A stretch of DNA of 64,000 bases, taken from the NCBI RefSeq assembly GCF_900103665.1, contig NZ_FNGY01000001.1:310001-374000 (forward strand). The letters run 5' to 3'. The DNA comes from Pedobacter steynii. GTDB taxonomy: Bacteria; Bacteroidota; Bacteroidia; Sphingobacteriales; Sphingobacteriaceae. Shown piece after piece: positions 1 to 10,510 of the stretch; position 1 is the stretch's first letter; each line of letters begins with the position of its first letter. The notes under the pieces were generated by a model. It had not been told where the DNA came from, did not search any database, and saw only the letters and a list, made by a program, of their open reading frames with translations. The position numbers and the translations under genes are program-made.

Positions 1-2
1 GT

Positions 3-500
3 GACACGCCAATTGTTAACTATTTAACGACGGATGCAAATACCATTTATGGAAGTGCAGCAATCCTGATCAGCGGAGAAGAAACGGCGAACTTAACCGC
101 CATCATCCCTAAGCCGGACGGGCAAACATTAACCATTTCCCAGAGTATCGTGCTTAGTCCTTTGCAGGATTTGTATGAGGTCATCCTGACTGTACCTGGT
201 CTGCTGCTCTTATCAGATCCACAATCTGGATTATTAGCTGTCTTTGTAGAAATGATGTGCGGATGCAAAATTACGCAGGGAACACCTAAGTCTTTTTGGT
301 CATATGAGGATTTTGAGGTATGGGCGGTACTTACGCTGGCAAATGAGGAGACGCTCCAGGTTCCGCTGCAATTCGATCTTGAAAGTAACAACTCTCTTTT
401 TACCGCACCTATACTTCCTGATCAACAAACGGAAATTGTGCAGTTAACTTACTATGCAAAACAGAAAAGTACCGGAAACTATGCCTTCGTGGTCGGTTAA
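3..500 (+). CDS. 3' part of a gene of unknown function (5' truncated by window edge)
   Basis: The reading frame is open from the first complete codon to a TAA at 498-500, giving about 165 residues, so the true start lies outside the window. The visible part has alternating hydrophobic and polar residues typical of a beta-rich fold, with a segment around FWSYEDFEVWAVLTL and the end YAFVVG. I do not recognise a family. The next gene starts 11 bp later in the same direction with a signal peptide, so the two may be co-transcribed and this product may also be envelope-associated, which is inference. Confidence 0.6.
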   Translation, partial: DTPIVNYLTTDANTIYGSAAILISGEETANLTAIIPKPDGQTLTISQSIVLSPLQDLYEVILTVPGLLLLSDPQSGLLAVFVEMMCGCKITQGTPKSFWSYEDFEVWAVLTLANEETLQVPLQFDLESNNSLFTAPILPDQQTEIVQLTYYAKQKSTGNYAFVVG

Positions 501-511
501 ATGATACGTTC

Positions 512-1728
512 ATGGCTAAATTTTTTATTACGCTCTTTATCTGCGCTTTCATTTGCGGTCCATGTCTTGCAAATATTGACCATATCAATATTGATAAAAT
601 AAGTACAGAGGCCGCGCAAGTCAGGCATTTCAATTTTATTAAGGATCATAAAAGGTATTACGACCGCTGGACGCAGAACTGGACTCATGATCAGCCAAAA
701 GCAAGCCTCATCGCAGCGCTCAAAGATGCCTATACCTCATTTTCTGCGATACCAGAACAAAATATAGAACTGCAGTTATTGTTGGGTGATATCTCACATT
801 ACCTGTATAATATGGAAGTGTCTGAGTCATTTCAACTGGCGGTAAATAACTATGAGCTGGCCATCAAAAGTAGCCCTGAAGATGTCAGAGGGTATTGGTT
901 TTTAGGTTACCATTTTGGACTTGCTAATGTGATTCCAAAGGCAATTGATCAGTTTGCTTTGGCTCAAAAAATGCTATTGGGTGTTCATGCAGGCGGATTT
1001 TGGAATGATTATGCTTATATTTCCACCATAGCTGGTATGCCATCGACAACAGTATTTGCCATGAAAAAGGCGAAGCTTGCTTTCGGTAAACCGGGAGCAT
1101 TTGAAAATGAATTCGGCCCGCAAACACTCGCATAGAAATCTGGGAGGCATTGAAAGGAGAAATGGTTAGTTTCATTTCACGGCCATTAGGGGTTAAATTG
1201 TTGCTGGACAGTACCTGGAGAGTTGATATCCCGGACTATAAAAACCGGCAGGGCGTATTTGTGATCACACCCCCAACTGTAAAGAATAAAAACGGGAAAG
1301 ACATTGGTTATACCATGTTACTGATGGGGAAAGTTGCGGGAGAGGACGAGCAGCTCAGTGGCTATGTAGAAAAGTTGGTTGGCAAATATCCAACGAGGCA
1401 AAAGATCAGTTTTTCCAACAAATACGATCAAATGATCGCTTACGAAATCAAAGACAAAAATCTGTATCCACATCTTGGTGGCGGTCACCTCTACACAGTT
1501 GGAATCGAGAGAGACAGCCCGGAAGATCCTGGTTTATTACTTGAACAACCGGTAGTTTTGCAGATGAAGGCAAACGGACAAATGACGTATGCCCGTGCCA
1601 ATCAAAGCCAGAATAGATTTCCAGGTAAGATCTTCTATGTTTTTCTGTTAGATAGCTGTGAGGATATCCATGAACAATCATTGGAAAACTTCCGGTCTTT
1701 TCTGGAAAAACAACTCATTATAGAATAA
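512..1728 (+). pseudogene. Secreted TPR-like protein, apparently frameshifted near 1131
   Basis: Frame 1 starts at ATG 512 with a signal peptide (MAKFFITLFICAFICG...) and about 180 residues of helical, TPR-like sequence (LAVNNYELAIKSSPEDVRGYWFLGYHFG). It stops at TAG 1133-1135. In the -1 frame a protein-like sequence continues without a gap (IEIWEALKGEMVSFISRPLG) to 1728, ending FRSFLEKQLIIE. That second part has no convincing start: the candidates are TTG 1150 and ATG 1162, both after purine-rich stretches. It also lacks a signal peptide. The simplest reading is one protein of about 405 residues broken by a one-base indel, real or a sequencing error. Two overlapping genes remain possible. 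The family is not recognised. Confidence 0.55.
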
Positions 1729-1792
1729 GCTGATTCATAAAATAGTCCATCATTACCAATGTAATATCCATTCCTAATCACTCCGGTTCATT

Positions 1793-1800
1793 TAAGTTTG
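1793..1800 (+). promoter_or_regulatory. Candidate -7 element TAAGTTTG for the GH2 operon
   Basis: It matches the Bacteroidota sigma-70 -7 consensus TAnnTTTG and lies 49 bp before the ATG at 1849. No convincing TTTG -33 element is seen at the usual distance. Confidence 0.4.
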
Positions 1801-1848
1801 TATTTGATCAATTGATCTATTTTAATTTCAGTTTAAAAAGTACAATTT

Positions 1849-4800
1849 ATGAGATTCTTTCCGGCCTTTTTTCTTTTTGTTTTGCTGGGGCAACTGGCTT
1901 TTGCACAGGAACAGCTTTCACTTGCCGGATCCTGGAAATTCCAGCTGGACCCTGCAGGAAACGGAGAAAAAGAACGCTGGTATCAGCATCAACTTAAAGA
2001 CAATATCGCGCTTCCAGGCTCTACCGACGAAGGTAAAAAAGGAACCAAAACCGAAGGGGCCGATTACGGTATTTTGTCAAGGGCCTATAAGTATGTTGGA
2101 AAAGCCTGGTACAGCAGAGAAATCAATATTCCTGCAAACTGGAAAGGAAAAGAGGTAGAGTTATTTCTGGAAAGGGTGATGTGGGAATCTAAAGTATGGG
2201 TAGATGGAAAACCTTTAACCAGCAGGGATGCACTCGCGGTGCCGCACCTGCATTCACTCGGTAAATTAAAACCAGGTAAACACACTTTAGTGTTGAGGAT
2301 TGACAACGGGATGATCTATAATATAGGCGATAAGGGACATGTATATACCGAGTATACCCAAAGCATCTGGAACGGCGTTGCGGGGAAGATCGAGCTGCGG
2401 GCGCAGGCAAGTACAAAGCTATCTGACCTGCAGGTTTTTCCTGACGCGGCGAAAAAAATACTGGAGCTGAAACTGAAGCTTGAAAATCCTGCAGCGATGA
2501 AGGTGGTATATACCATCCTGGATTTGCAGACCAATAAAAACGTATTCAGCAAAACACTGGGATTGTCTGCCTCGGAAAGTCAAACACATCGTTTGCAGTT
2601 AAATTTTCCGCTTAAATTATGGGACGAGTTTTCACCAAATCGTTACCGGATTACTGCGGCACTACAAAACAAAAACACCACCACAGCAGACTTTGGTTTC
2701 CGGAGCATCAGTCATTCTGCTTCAAAAATATTGATCAACAATGCCCCGGTATTTATGCGCGGAAATCTGGACTGTGTTCATTTTCCACTTACGGGATACC
2801 CTTCCTGCGATGTAAAGGAATGGGAAAGGATTTTTAAAATCTATAAATCCTACGGCCTCAACCATGTTCGCTTTCATTCCTGGTGTCCCCCGGAGGCTGC
2901 TTTTGAAGCGGCAGACAAACTGGGGATCTATATACAGGCAGAAACGATCTGGATCGACTGGTGGATGACAGATCCACCTAAAGACCGCCCGGATATGCTG
3001 ACCCAGGGCTTGCCAAAAGGCTTGGGGAAAAATCCTTCAGCAGATAAATTTGTACAGGATGAAATGCAGCGTATGCTGGATGCCTATGGAAATCACCCTT
3101 CCTTTACCATGCTTTGTATTGGCAACGAATTGGGGAATTCTGATTTCGATGTGATGCAGGAATGGATAAAAAAGCTAAAAGCTACAGACAGCAGAAGGCT
3201 ATACGCGGTTTCCACGGCAAGAAAAATTATGCCGGTGGATGATTTTTCTGCTACGCATAATATTCCAAATGTGGGTGGTACTTACGGACTTCAGGGTCCA
3301 CGCTCAGATTACGATCTGGAGAAGAATTATTCCAAAAGCAATATTCCTATCCTTGCTCATGAAGTTGGCCAGTTTCCCATCTACCCATTGTGGTCGGAAA
3401 TTGATAAATATACCGGGGTGCTGAAAGCACGTAACCTGGAAGTTTGCAGGGCTTCGGCGGTTGCCAACGGCCTGGAAAAACAGGATGAGGTTTTTCATAA
3501 AGCCAGCGGTGCATTACAAAAGGTTTTATATAAGAGTTTAATCGAGAATTTTTACCGTACGCCTTCCTGTGCAGGATTTCAAATGCTGAGTCTGCAGGAT
3601 TACCAGGGCCAGGGAGAAGCGTTGGTGGGTTGGCTGGATGTGTTTTATGATGATAAAGGCACCACTTCCCCGGAATATTATAAGCAATATAACAATGCGG
3701 TGGTTCCGCTGGCGAGGATTAAAAAGTTCGTTTGGGAAAGTAAGGAAACATTTAATGCTTCCCTGGAACTGGCCAATTATGGCAGCGCTGACCTGATCAA
3801 TAACATCAAGTGGGAAATCAGAACGGAAAACAATACCATACTCGGAACAGGAATACTGGAGGCTGTGGCTGTTAAAAGAGGGGAAGTAAAGCAGATCGGA
3901 ACCATAAATGTAGGCTTAGAAAGCGTGAATAGAGCAACTAAAGCGAAGTTATCCCTGAGCTTACCCGGGACAGCATACCGCAATGAATGGGATTTGTGGA
4001 TCTACCCTGACCAAACTGCTGAGGCTTCCTCCGCTCAGGTGATAGAAACGATAGAAACTGATGTGCTGGATGAAAAAACGCTGGAGGCATTGCAAAATGG
4101 AAAAACAGTATTGCTTTATGCAGCAAAGCTGGGCAATACAGAAAGCTTCAGGCCTGTGTTTTTTAGCCCCTTGTTTTGGTCTAACGTGTTTTTCCCTGGT
4201 CAGGAAAATACCACATTGGGCGCTTATATCAACGATAAACATCCGGTATACCGTGAATTTCCTACAGATTCCTGGACAGACTGGCAATGGGAATCTATCA
4301 GTAAAGGAGGCCGTGCATTTAAGCTGGCCGGATGGCCGGAAAGCATTAAACCTATGGCACAGCCGATCAGCGATTTTCATCTTAACGAAAAACTGGGATC
4401 ATTGCTCGAATGTAAGGTTGGGAAAGGAAAGTTGCTGATTTGTGGTTATGATGTTCAGGCGGCTAAAAACCCCGTAGCAAAACAATTCAGGCATAGCCTC
4501 TTAAATTATGTCAACACGGCTGACTTTAACCCGGGTACAGAAGTAGATGGCGAATTGCTGAAAAAAAGTTTTCCATTTATCAAACAAGCGGAAAGTAAGA
4601 TTCCTGTTCCGGCAGCTTTCACCGACGCCTTACTCTATGCCAAAGCAACGGAAAGCACGGCGGTACTGAAGCGCAATACAAAGTACGAACTGCGTGGAAC
4701 AGAAGGCATCTGGACCTGGGACAATAAAGCAGCCTGGTATGGTAAGAAAATGGAATTGGAGATCAATCCTCCTCAGGGGGTGATCGGAGAATTGTTCATT

Positions 4801-5013
4801 CATTTTGCAGATTGGAATAACGAAGGCCGGGATGCTAAAATCTGGATTGAAGGCCGGGAATTTACGACCGGTAAGCTGGATAAAGAAGGGAAATGGGTAA
4901 AGCTGTTCGTGATGAGGGAAGACACAAATGACGGAAAGGTGATGGTTCGTGTCGAATCTCTTGCAGGTAGCAATGCCATGATCGATGAACTGGTATTTGT
5001 CGAAAGCAAATAA
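1849..5013 (+). CDS. Secreted glycoside hydrolase family 2 enzyme (beta-galactosidase/mannosidase type)
   Basis: This is a 1054-residue exo-acting glycosidase. A signal peptide (MRFFPAFFLFVLLGQLAFAQ) is followed by a GH2 sugar-binding domain (LAGSWKFQLDP, WYSREINIP, WVDGKPL), an Ig-like domain to about residue 285 and the TIM barrel. The acid/base Glu is expected in CIGNELG (N426-E427) and the nucleophile in LAHEVGQFP (E505). The roughly 300 residues after the barrel are unusually long and include a glutamine-amidotransferase-like or beta-galactosidase-type tail (LLICGYDVQ). It likely acts in the periplasm, removing non-reducing beta-linked sugars. It leads an operon with a sugar transporter, DUF5107-TPR protein and alpha-galactosidase. 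Substrate specificity cannot be read from the sequence. Confidence 0.88.
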   Translation: MRFFPAFFLFVLLGQLAFAQEQLSLAGSWKFQLDPAGNGEKERWYQHQLKDNIALPGSTDEGKKGTKTEGADYGILSRAYKYVGKAWYSREINIPANWKGKEVELFLERVMWESKVWVDGKPLTSRDALAVPHLHSLGKLKPGKHTLVLRIDNGMIYNIGDKGHVYTEYTQSIWNGVAGKIELRAQASTKLSDLQVFPDAAKKILELKLKLENPAAMKVVYTILDLQTNKNVFSKTLGLSASESQTHRLQLNFPLKLWDEFSPNRYRITAALQNKNTTTADFGFRSISHSASKILINNAPVFMRGNLDCVHFPLTGYPSCDVKEWERIFKIYKSYGLNHVRFHSWCPPEAAFEAADKLGIYIQAETIWIDWWMTDPPKDRPDMLTQGLPKGLGKNPSADKFVQDEMQRMLDAYGNHPSFTMLCIGNELGNSDFDVMQEWIKKLKATDSRRLYAVSTARKIMPVDDFSATHNIPNVGGTYGLQGPRSDYDLEKNYSKSNIPILAHEVGQFPIYPLWSEIDKYTGVLKARNLEVCRASAVANGLEKQDEVFHKASGALQKVLYKSLIENFYRTPSCAGFQMLSLQDYQGQGEALVGWLDVFYDDKGTTSPEYYKQYNNAVVPLARIKKFVWESKETFNASLELANYGSADLINNIKWEIRTENNTILGTGILEAVAVKRGEVKQIGTINVGLESVNRATKAKLSLSLPGTAYRNEWDLWIYPDQTAEASSAQVIETIETDVLDEKTLEALQNGKTVLLYAAKLGNTESFRPVFFSPLFWSNVFFPGQENTTLGAYINDKHPVYREFPTDSWTDWQWESISKGGRAFKLAGWPESIKPMAQPISDFHLNEKLGSLLECKVGKGKLLICGYDVQAAKNPVAKQFRHSLLNYVNTADFNPGTEVDGELLKKSFPFIKQAESKIPVPAAFTDALLYAKATESTAVLKRNTKYELRGTEGIWTWDNKAAWYGKKMELEINPPQGVIGELFIHFADWNNEGRDAKIWIEGREFTTGKLDKEGKWVKLFVMREDTNDGKVMVRVESLAGSNAMIDELVFVESK

Positions 5014-5113
5014 AAAGCAAATAAAGTAATATTGTCCATTCCTTTCGTAAGTATTTCTATTGTGCTGCCGCGGATATAAGTTCAAATTTGATATAGTTAA
5101 CCTAAACCTGAAA

Positions 5114-6442
5114 ATGCCACATTTTAAAACTTCATACCTGTTGTCCATCTCTTTCATCTCTGCATTGGGTGGATATCTTTTTGGCTTTGACTTTGCCGTT
5201 ATTTCGGGAGCATTGCCCTTTTTGCGTGACCAGTTTGGTTTGAACGAATACTGGGAAGGTTTTGCTACCGGATCGCTGGCCCTCGGCGCGATTATCGGCT
5301 GTTTAGCAGCTGGTCGGGTGGCTGATAAATATGGTCGCAGGCCAGGATTATTTCTCGCAGCGCTTATTTTTGGCGTTTCCTCATTGGCCATGGCTTTTGC
5401 CTCTGGTCTTGGTCTGTTCATTACGGCACGTTTTGTGGCTGGAATAGGGGTGGGAATGGCTTCACTATTGTCGCCCATGTATATTGCAGAAGTATCTCCT
5501 GCTCAGTATCGCGGAAGGATGGTGAGCATCAATCAGCTGACAATCGTACTTGGAATCCTGATCACCAATCTGATCAATTATTCTTTAAGAAACAGTGGTC
5601 CTGATGCCTGGAGATGGATGTTTGGTCTCGGAGCGGTTCCATCAGCGTTATTTATTATAGGCGTAATCTGGTTGCCGGAAAGTCCAAGATGGTTGCTCAA
5701 AGCCGGAAAGGAAGAGAAAGGAAGGGAGGTCTTAAAGAAAATCGGGGGAGAAGATTTTTCAGTTAGTTCTATGGAACTGATTAAAGATTCTCTGAAAGGA
5801 AATCAAAAGATCAGTTACAAAGCGGTATTTGAAAAAGCGGTATTTCCAGCCGTATTGATTGGGATTGTGCTGGCCGTTTTTCAGCAGTTCTGCGGCATCA
5901 ATGTGGTGTTTAATTACCCATCTAATATTTTCGCCAGTATTGGGGCCTCAAAAGATGATCAGTTGTTACAAACGGTTTTCATAGGAGGTGTAAACTTGTT
6001 TTTTACGGTCCTTGCCATGTTTCTGGTAGATAAGATCGGAAGGAGACCACTGATGTTGTTTGGAGCAGCTGCCTTGGCGATATTGTATGTGGTGATCGCG
6101 CAGTTACTTGCCGTTCATTCTGCCTTGGTGGGCCTGTTTCTGCTGGCAGCAATAGGAACCTATGCGATTTCGCTCGGACCGGTAACCTGGGTGCTGATTT
6201 CGGAGATCTTTCCAAATCATGTAAGGGGAGCGGCTTCCTCCATCGCAGTATTGTGTTTATGGGCAGCCTACTTTATCCTCACTTTTACCTTTCCGGTACT
6301 GGCCAAATGGATCGGTATGCACAACACCTTTTACCTCTATTCAGGGATCTGTATGCTTGGTTTTCTTTTCATCAGAACAAAGGTCAGGGAGACCAAAGGA
6401 AAAACCCTGGAAGAGCTGGAATCGGTGTTTACACCTCATTAA
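5114..6442 (+). CDS. MFS sugar/proton symporter (sugar porter family)
   Basis: The 442-residue inner-membrane protein has about 12 hydrophobic segments. Sugar-porter signatures are GRVADKYGRRPG between helices 2 and 3, PESPRWLL after helix 6 and DKIGRRPLMLFG between helices 8 and 9. Helix 1 (GGYLFGFDFAVISGA) is typical of XylE/GLUT relatives. ATG 5114 is chosen because MPHFKTSYLL leads directly into helix 1; an upstream in-frame GTG at 5060 would add an 18-residue tail with no support. It sits between a GH2 enzyme and a DUF5107 protein, so it probably imports the monosaccharide they release. Confidence 0.9.
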   Translation: MPHFKTSYLLSISFISALGGYLFGFDFAVISGALPFLRDQFGLNEYWEGFATGSLALGAIIGCLAAGRVADKYGRRPGLFLAALIFGVSSLAMAFASGLGLFITARFVAGIGVGMASLLSPMYIAEVSPAQYRGRMVSINQLTIVLGILITNLINYSLRNSGPDAWRWMFGLGAVPSALFIIGVIWLPESPRWLLKAGKEEKGREVLKKIGGEDFSVSSMELIKDSLKGNQKISYKAVFEKAVFPAVLIGIVLAVFQQFCGINVVFNYPSNIFASIGASKDDQLLQTVFIGGVNLFFTVLAMFLVDKIGRRPLMLFGAAALAILYVVIAQLLAVHSALVGLFLLAAIGTYAISLGPVTWVLISEIFPNHVRGAASSIAVLCLWAAYFILTFTFPVLAKWIGMHNTFYLYSGICMLGFLFIRTKVRETKGKTLEELESVFTPH

Positions 6443-6489
6443 TTAATCAGATACCCATCAAGTAATCATACCTATCAAGAAGCAATATT

Positions 6490-9400
6490 ATGGAAGTAAA
6501 AGCATGGATAGAGAAAGTCATCATCCCTACTTACGAAACAGGTAAAGCCGAGAAGAACCCAATTTTTCTCGATAAGCGGGTTTACCAGGGCAGTACCGGA
6601 GCGGTGTATCCAAATCCTGTAATTGAAAAGATATCCGACGAAAAAACCGACAAAGAATATACAGCGGTCTATATAGAGAATGAATTTCTGAAAATCATGG
6701 TGCTTCCTGAGTTGGGAGGCCGGATTCAAAGGGCTTTTGATAAGGTTCGAAACCGTGATTTTATCTATTATAACCAGGTGATCAAGCCAGCTCTGGTTGG
6801 TTTAACAGGACCCTGGATTTCCGGAGGTATCGAATTTAACTGGCCACAACACCATCGCCCAAGTACTTTTGATGCAGTAGATTTTACGATAGAGGAACAT
6901 GCAGATGGCAGCAAAACAATCTGGGTAAATGAGCTGGAGCTGATGACGCGGACGAAAGGAATGGCAGGTTTCACCTTGTATCCCGATAAGGCTTATCTGG
7001 AGGTGAAAGGCAAAATATATAACCGTACTCCTTTTCCGCAAACCTTCCTGTGGTGGGCAAATCCTGCGGTAAAGGTGAACGACCATTACCAGTCTGTTTT
7101 TCCACCGGATGTATATGCGGTTTTTGACCATGGGAAAAGAGATGTTTCTGATTTTCCAATTGCCACCGGTACCTATTACAAAAAGGACTATGCTCCCGGA
7201 ACGGATATCTCCCGTTACAAAAATATTCCGGTCCCTACTTCTTATATGGCGATCCGGTCTGAATATAATTTTATCGGCGGATATGAGCACGATACGCAGG
7301 CAGGAATGCTGCATGTAGCCAACCACCATATTGCACCGGGAAAGAAACAATGGACCTGGGGAAATAGCGATTTCGGACAATCCTGGGACAGAAACCTGAC
7401 GGATGAAGATGGCCCATACATAGAACTGATGACGGGTGTATTTACTGACAATCAACCTGATTTTTCCTGGTTACAACCAAATGAGGAAAAAACATTTGAA
7501 CAGTATTTTATGCCCTATGCAAAAGTTGGGGCTGTGAAAAATGCGACTAAGGAAGCGATGCTGAACGTGGAAATCAATCAAAACAATGTCGACATAAAAG
7601 TCTACGCGACATCGGCATTCCCTTCCTGCTTAATTAAGTTATTTGTAAATGAAGTGCTCGTCGATACCAGCATTTTTGATCTTTCCCCTTCTTCAATCTT
7701 TGAAAAAAGCATTTCGCTAAATACAACAGTAAGGCAGGAAAGTCTCAGCGTGCGGGTAGAAAGTGCGGCTCATCAGCTCCTGGTGAGTTATGAACAGGAA
7801 GAGACGATCCCGAAAGAAATTCCCCCGGCGGCAACAGCTGCAAAAGATCCTGCGGATATCGTTTCCATAGAAGAATTATACCTGAACGGCCTGCATATTG
7901 AACAATACCGTCATGCGACTTATGTCGCGACGGATTATTATCTGGAGGCCCTAAAGCGAACGCCTGTCGATGTTCGTTGCAACAACGCAATGGGGCTATG
8001 GTATATGAGACGTGGACAATTTGCCCTGGCGGAACCTTTTTTCCGTACGGCAATAAAAACCCTGACGCTCAGGAATCCAAATCCCTACGACGGGGAGCCT
8101 TATTATAACCTCGGCTGGTCTTTAAAGATGCAGGGAAAACTGGATGAAGCTTATGACGCAATTTATAAATCGACCTGGAACGCCGCCTGGCAGGATGCGG
8201 GCTTTTTTGCACTTGCAAGGATTGCATCAGAAAAAGGAGATTTTGAAGATGCCCTATATCTGATCAATAAATCGTTGCTGCGCAATGGTCAGGCGCATTC
8301 GGTACGTCACCTGAAAACGGCCATCCTCCATAAAATGAACAGAGTAGAGGAGGCGATGTCATTTATTGAAGAATCTCTGCTGACCGACCCTTTCAATTTC
8401 GGATGTCTGTATGAAAGATATGTGATGCAGCAGGAAGCAGGAAACCTGGATACTTCGGAACTGTCGCTGGCCTATTTTGTGCATCAGATGCGGCAGGATG
8501 TGCAGAATTATATAGAATGTGCATTAGATTATGCTCAGGCAGGATTATACCAGGAGGCAATTGCATTGTTAGCAGTCTATCTGCAGGGGCAGGAAGGAGC
8601 AGCATATCCAATGGTGTATTATTATATGGGTTGGTGTTGCCTGCAAACAGGAGATGAAGAAGGGGCAAGGGCTTACTTTAGGAAAGGACAGTCTGCTTCG
8701 CCTGATTTCTGTTTTCCGCACCGCATTGAAGATGTAAATGTATTATCGTCAGCCATTTCAATAAACCCTCAGGATGCCAAAGCGCATTACTATCTGGGGA
8801 ATTTTTGGTTCGGCAGACAGCAATTCCCTGAGGCCATAGCCTGCTGGGAAAATGCTGTCGCTGCAGACCCGCTTTTCCCGACCGCACACCGTAACCTTTC
8901 TCTGGCCTATCAGAATCAGTTAGAGGATTCAGAACGGGCATTGATCGAACTGGAGAAAGCTTTCCGTCTGGATGTTGGGGATGCCCGGGTATTCATGGAG
9001 CTCGATCAGCTGTACAAGAAGCTTGGATATCTTCCGGAACGCCGTCTGGAATTTTTAGAACAGCATCCGGAACTGGTGGGTTACCGCGATGATTTATACC
9101 TGGAAAAGGTAAGCTTATATAATCGACTGGACCGTTGCGAAGAAGCAAAAGCGCTGCTTGAAAACAGGCAGTTTCACCCCTGGGAAGGTGGAGAAGGAAA
9201 GGTGGTAAGCCAATACCTGATTTGTCATACTGCACTGGCCAAAAAAGCATTGATGGAAGAGGCGTATGAAGCTGCGCTGGAACTGCTTTCGGCTACAGAA
9301 CAGTACCCGCACAACCTTGGCGAAGGCAAGTTGTATGGGGCACAGGAAAATGATGTTCATTACCTGCAAGGTTGTATTTATGAGCAGATGAACCTGACAG

Positions 9401-9834
9401 ATCAGGCAAAAGAGAAGTTTTTGATGGCTACAACAGGCCCGACTGAACCCGTACAGGCCATATTTTATAACGATCCCCAACCGGATCAGATTTTCTATCA
9501 GGGATTGGCCTGGTTAAAACTCAGGGAGGATGGGAAGGCAAAGGAGATCTTTGAACGCTTTATTCAGTTTGGTAAGCAACACCTGAACGATGAGATCAGG
9601 ATCGATTATTTTGCGGTTTCCCTTCCGGATTTACTGGTATTTGATCAGGACCTTAACTTAAAGAATTACATCCATTGCAATTATCTGATCGGTTTGGGCT
9701 ATCTTGGCCTTAAACGTTTTGAGGACGCGGGAAATATATTTAATGAAGTGCTGAAAATGGATGCCAATCACCAGGGAGCAAGCACTCACCTTCATCTCGT
9801 TCCTCTTTTACTAACTACAAATTTATCTATATGA
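6490..9834 (+). CDS. DUF5107 and tetratricopeptide repeat protein
   Basis: The 1114-residue protein has no signal peptide, so it is probably cytoplasmic. The N-terminal ~420 residues match the DUF5107 family, with a mutarotase-like beta-sandwich look: LPELGGRIQRAFDK, and GGIEFNWPQHHR starting at residue 112. From about residue 450 to the end it is built of TPR-like helix pairs (EPYYNLGWSLKMQGKLDEAY, AHYYLGNFWFGRQQFPEAI). DUF5107-TPR proteins commonly sit beside sugar catabolism genes in Bacteroidota, and their role is not established. It follows the symporter by 47 bp and its stop overlaps the next start (ATGA). Confidence 0.85.
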   Translation: MEVKAWIEKVIIPTYETGKAEKNPIFLDKRVYQGSTGAVYPNPVIEKISDEKTDKEYTAVYIENEFLKIMVLPELGGRIQRAFDKVRNRDFIYYNQVIKPALVGLTGPWISGGIEFNWPQHHRPSTFDAVDFTIEEHADGSKTIWVNELELMTRTKGMAGFTLYPDKAYLEVKGKIYNRTPFPQTFLWWANPAVKVNDHYQSVFPPDVYAVFDHGKRDVSDFPIATGTYYKKDYAPGTDISRYKNIPVPTSYMAIRSEYNFIGGYEHDTQAGMLHVANHHIAPGKKQWTWGNSDFGQSWDRNLTDEDGPYIELMTGVFTDNQPDFSWLQPNEEKTFEQYFMPYAKVGAVKNATKEAMLNVEINQNNVDIKVYATSAFPSCLIKLFVNEVLVDTSIFDLSPSSIFEKSISLNTTVRQESLSVRVESAAHQLLVSYEQEETIPKEIPPAATAAKDPADIVSIEELYLNGLHIEQYRHATYVATDYYLEALKRTPVDVRCNNAMGLWYMRRGQFALAEPFFRTAIKTLTLRNPNPYDGEPYYNLGWSLKMQGKLDEAYDAIYKSTWNAAWQDAGFFALARIASEKGDFEDALYLINKSLLRNGQAHSVRHLKTAILHKMNRVEEAMSFIEESLLTDPFNFGCLYERYVMQQEAGNLDTSELSLAYFVHQMRQDVQNYIECALDYAQAGLYQEAIALLAVYLQGQEGAAYPMVYYYMGWCCLQTGDEEGARAYFRKGQSASPDFCFPHRIEDVNVLSSAISINPQDAKAHYYLGNFWFGRQQFPEAIACWENAVAADPLFPTAHRNLSLAYQNQLEDSERALIELEKAFRLDVGDARVFMELDQLYKKLGYLPERRLEFLEQHPELVGYRDDLYLEKVSLYNRLDRCEEAKALLENRQFHPWEGGEGKVVSQYLICHTALAKKALMEEAYEAALELLSATEQYPHNLGEGKLYGAQENDVHYLQGCIYEQMNLTDQAKEKFLMATTGPTEPVQAIFYNDPQPDQIFYQGLAWLKLREDGKAKEIFERFIQFGKQHLNDEIRIDYFAVSLPDLLVFDQDLNLKNYIHCNYLIGLGYLGLKRFEDAGNIFNEVLKMDANHQGASTHLHLVPLLLTTNLSI

Positions 9835-10463
9835 AAAATCTATCTTTAATCACCCTTTCTGTTGGGAGCATGTTGTTTTTTAGCTGTCAACAGACGCCAA
9901 AAAATAACACAGCTGCGGAAACAAAGGATTCGTTAAGTTCGACAACCGAACAGAAAAAAACGGAAAGGACTGATACCGTTCCGGCAACTGCCCCGACGAC
10001 GGTAAAAGCTTATAATGAAAACACGGTTAAACTTGTAAAAGACAAACTGGTGACAATATTTAAGGATGATTTGTCTAAAAATCTGATCCCGGAGCCGAGC
10101 AGAAAATTTATTCTTTTTGAATATGACCTTAACGAGGATGGTAAAACCGAAATTTTTGTCGGCCTGACAGGCCCTTATTTCTGTGGTTCCGGTGGTTGTA
10201 CTTTTTTATTGCTCAATCATGAAGGTGAGAAAGTGACCCAGTTTACAGTTACCGATTATCCGGTAATCATTGCAAAAACTAAAACAAAAGGATGGAAAGA
10301 TTTGATCCTGAGTAGTGCCGGTAAAAATCACCTGATGAAATTTAACGGAACTGGCTACCCTTCAAACCCTTCAGTTCAACCAATTTTTGAGGGGACTCCA
10401 GGCAATGATTTACCAAAATTCCCGAATACGGTAAATGCTGATTTTCCCTGGGTTAACTTCTAA
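9831..10463 (+). CDS. Small lipoprotein of unknown function
   Basis: The 210-residue product has a lipoprotein signal peptide ending FFSC (Cys19) and a Thr/Lys/Glu-rich linker (residues ~20-65). The globular part contains FEYDLNEDGKTEIFVGLTG, an Asp/Asn-rich calcium-loop-like motif seen in FG-GAP type repeats, and CGSGGC, which could form a disulfide. Its ATG overlaps the stop of the DUF5107 gene by 4 bp, so translation is probably coupled. It lies 47 bp before the alpha-galactosidase gene. It may be a surface or periplasmic accessory of the operon, but the sequence gives no function. Confidence 0.7.
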   Translation: MKNLSLITLSVGSMLFFSCQQTPKNNTAAETKDSLSSTTEQKKTERTDTVPATAPTTVKAYNENTVKLVKDKLVTIFKDDLSKNLIPEPSRKFILFEYDLNEDGKTEIFVGLTGPYFCGSGGCTFLLLNHEGEKVTQFTVTDYPVIIAKTKTKGWKDLILSSAGKNHLMKFNGTGYPSNPSVQPIFEGTPGNDLPKFPNTVNADFPWVNF

Positions 10464-10510
10464 AATTCTCTTGAAAATTTAACCTTTTACAAAACATACA
10501 CACCACAAAA

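Noticed and set aside
4630..5478. 282-residue minus-strand open frame
   Set aside because: It lies antisense to the GH2 and symporter genes, has low-complexity translation and no family features; a shadow of real genes.
6802..7455. 217-residue minus-strand open frame
   Set aside because: It is antisense within the DUF5107 gene, whose own frame is long and motif-rich; composition is unlike a real protein.
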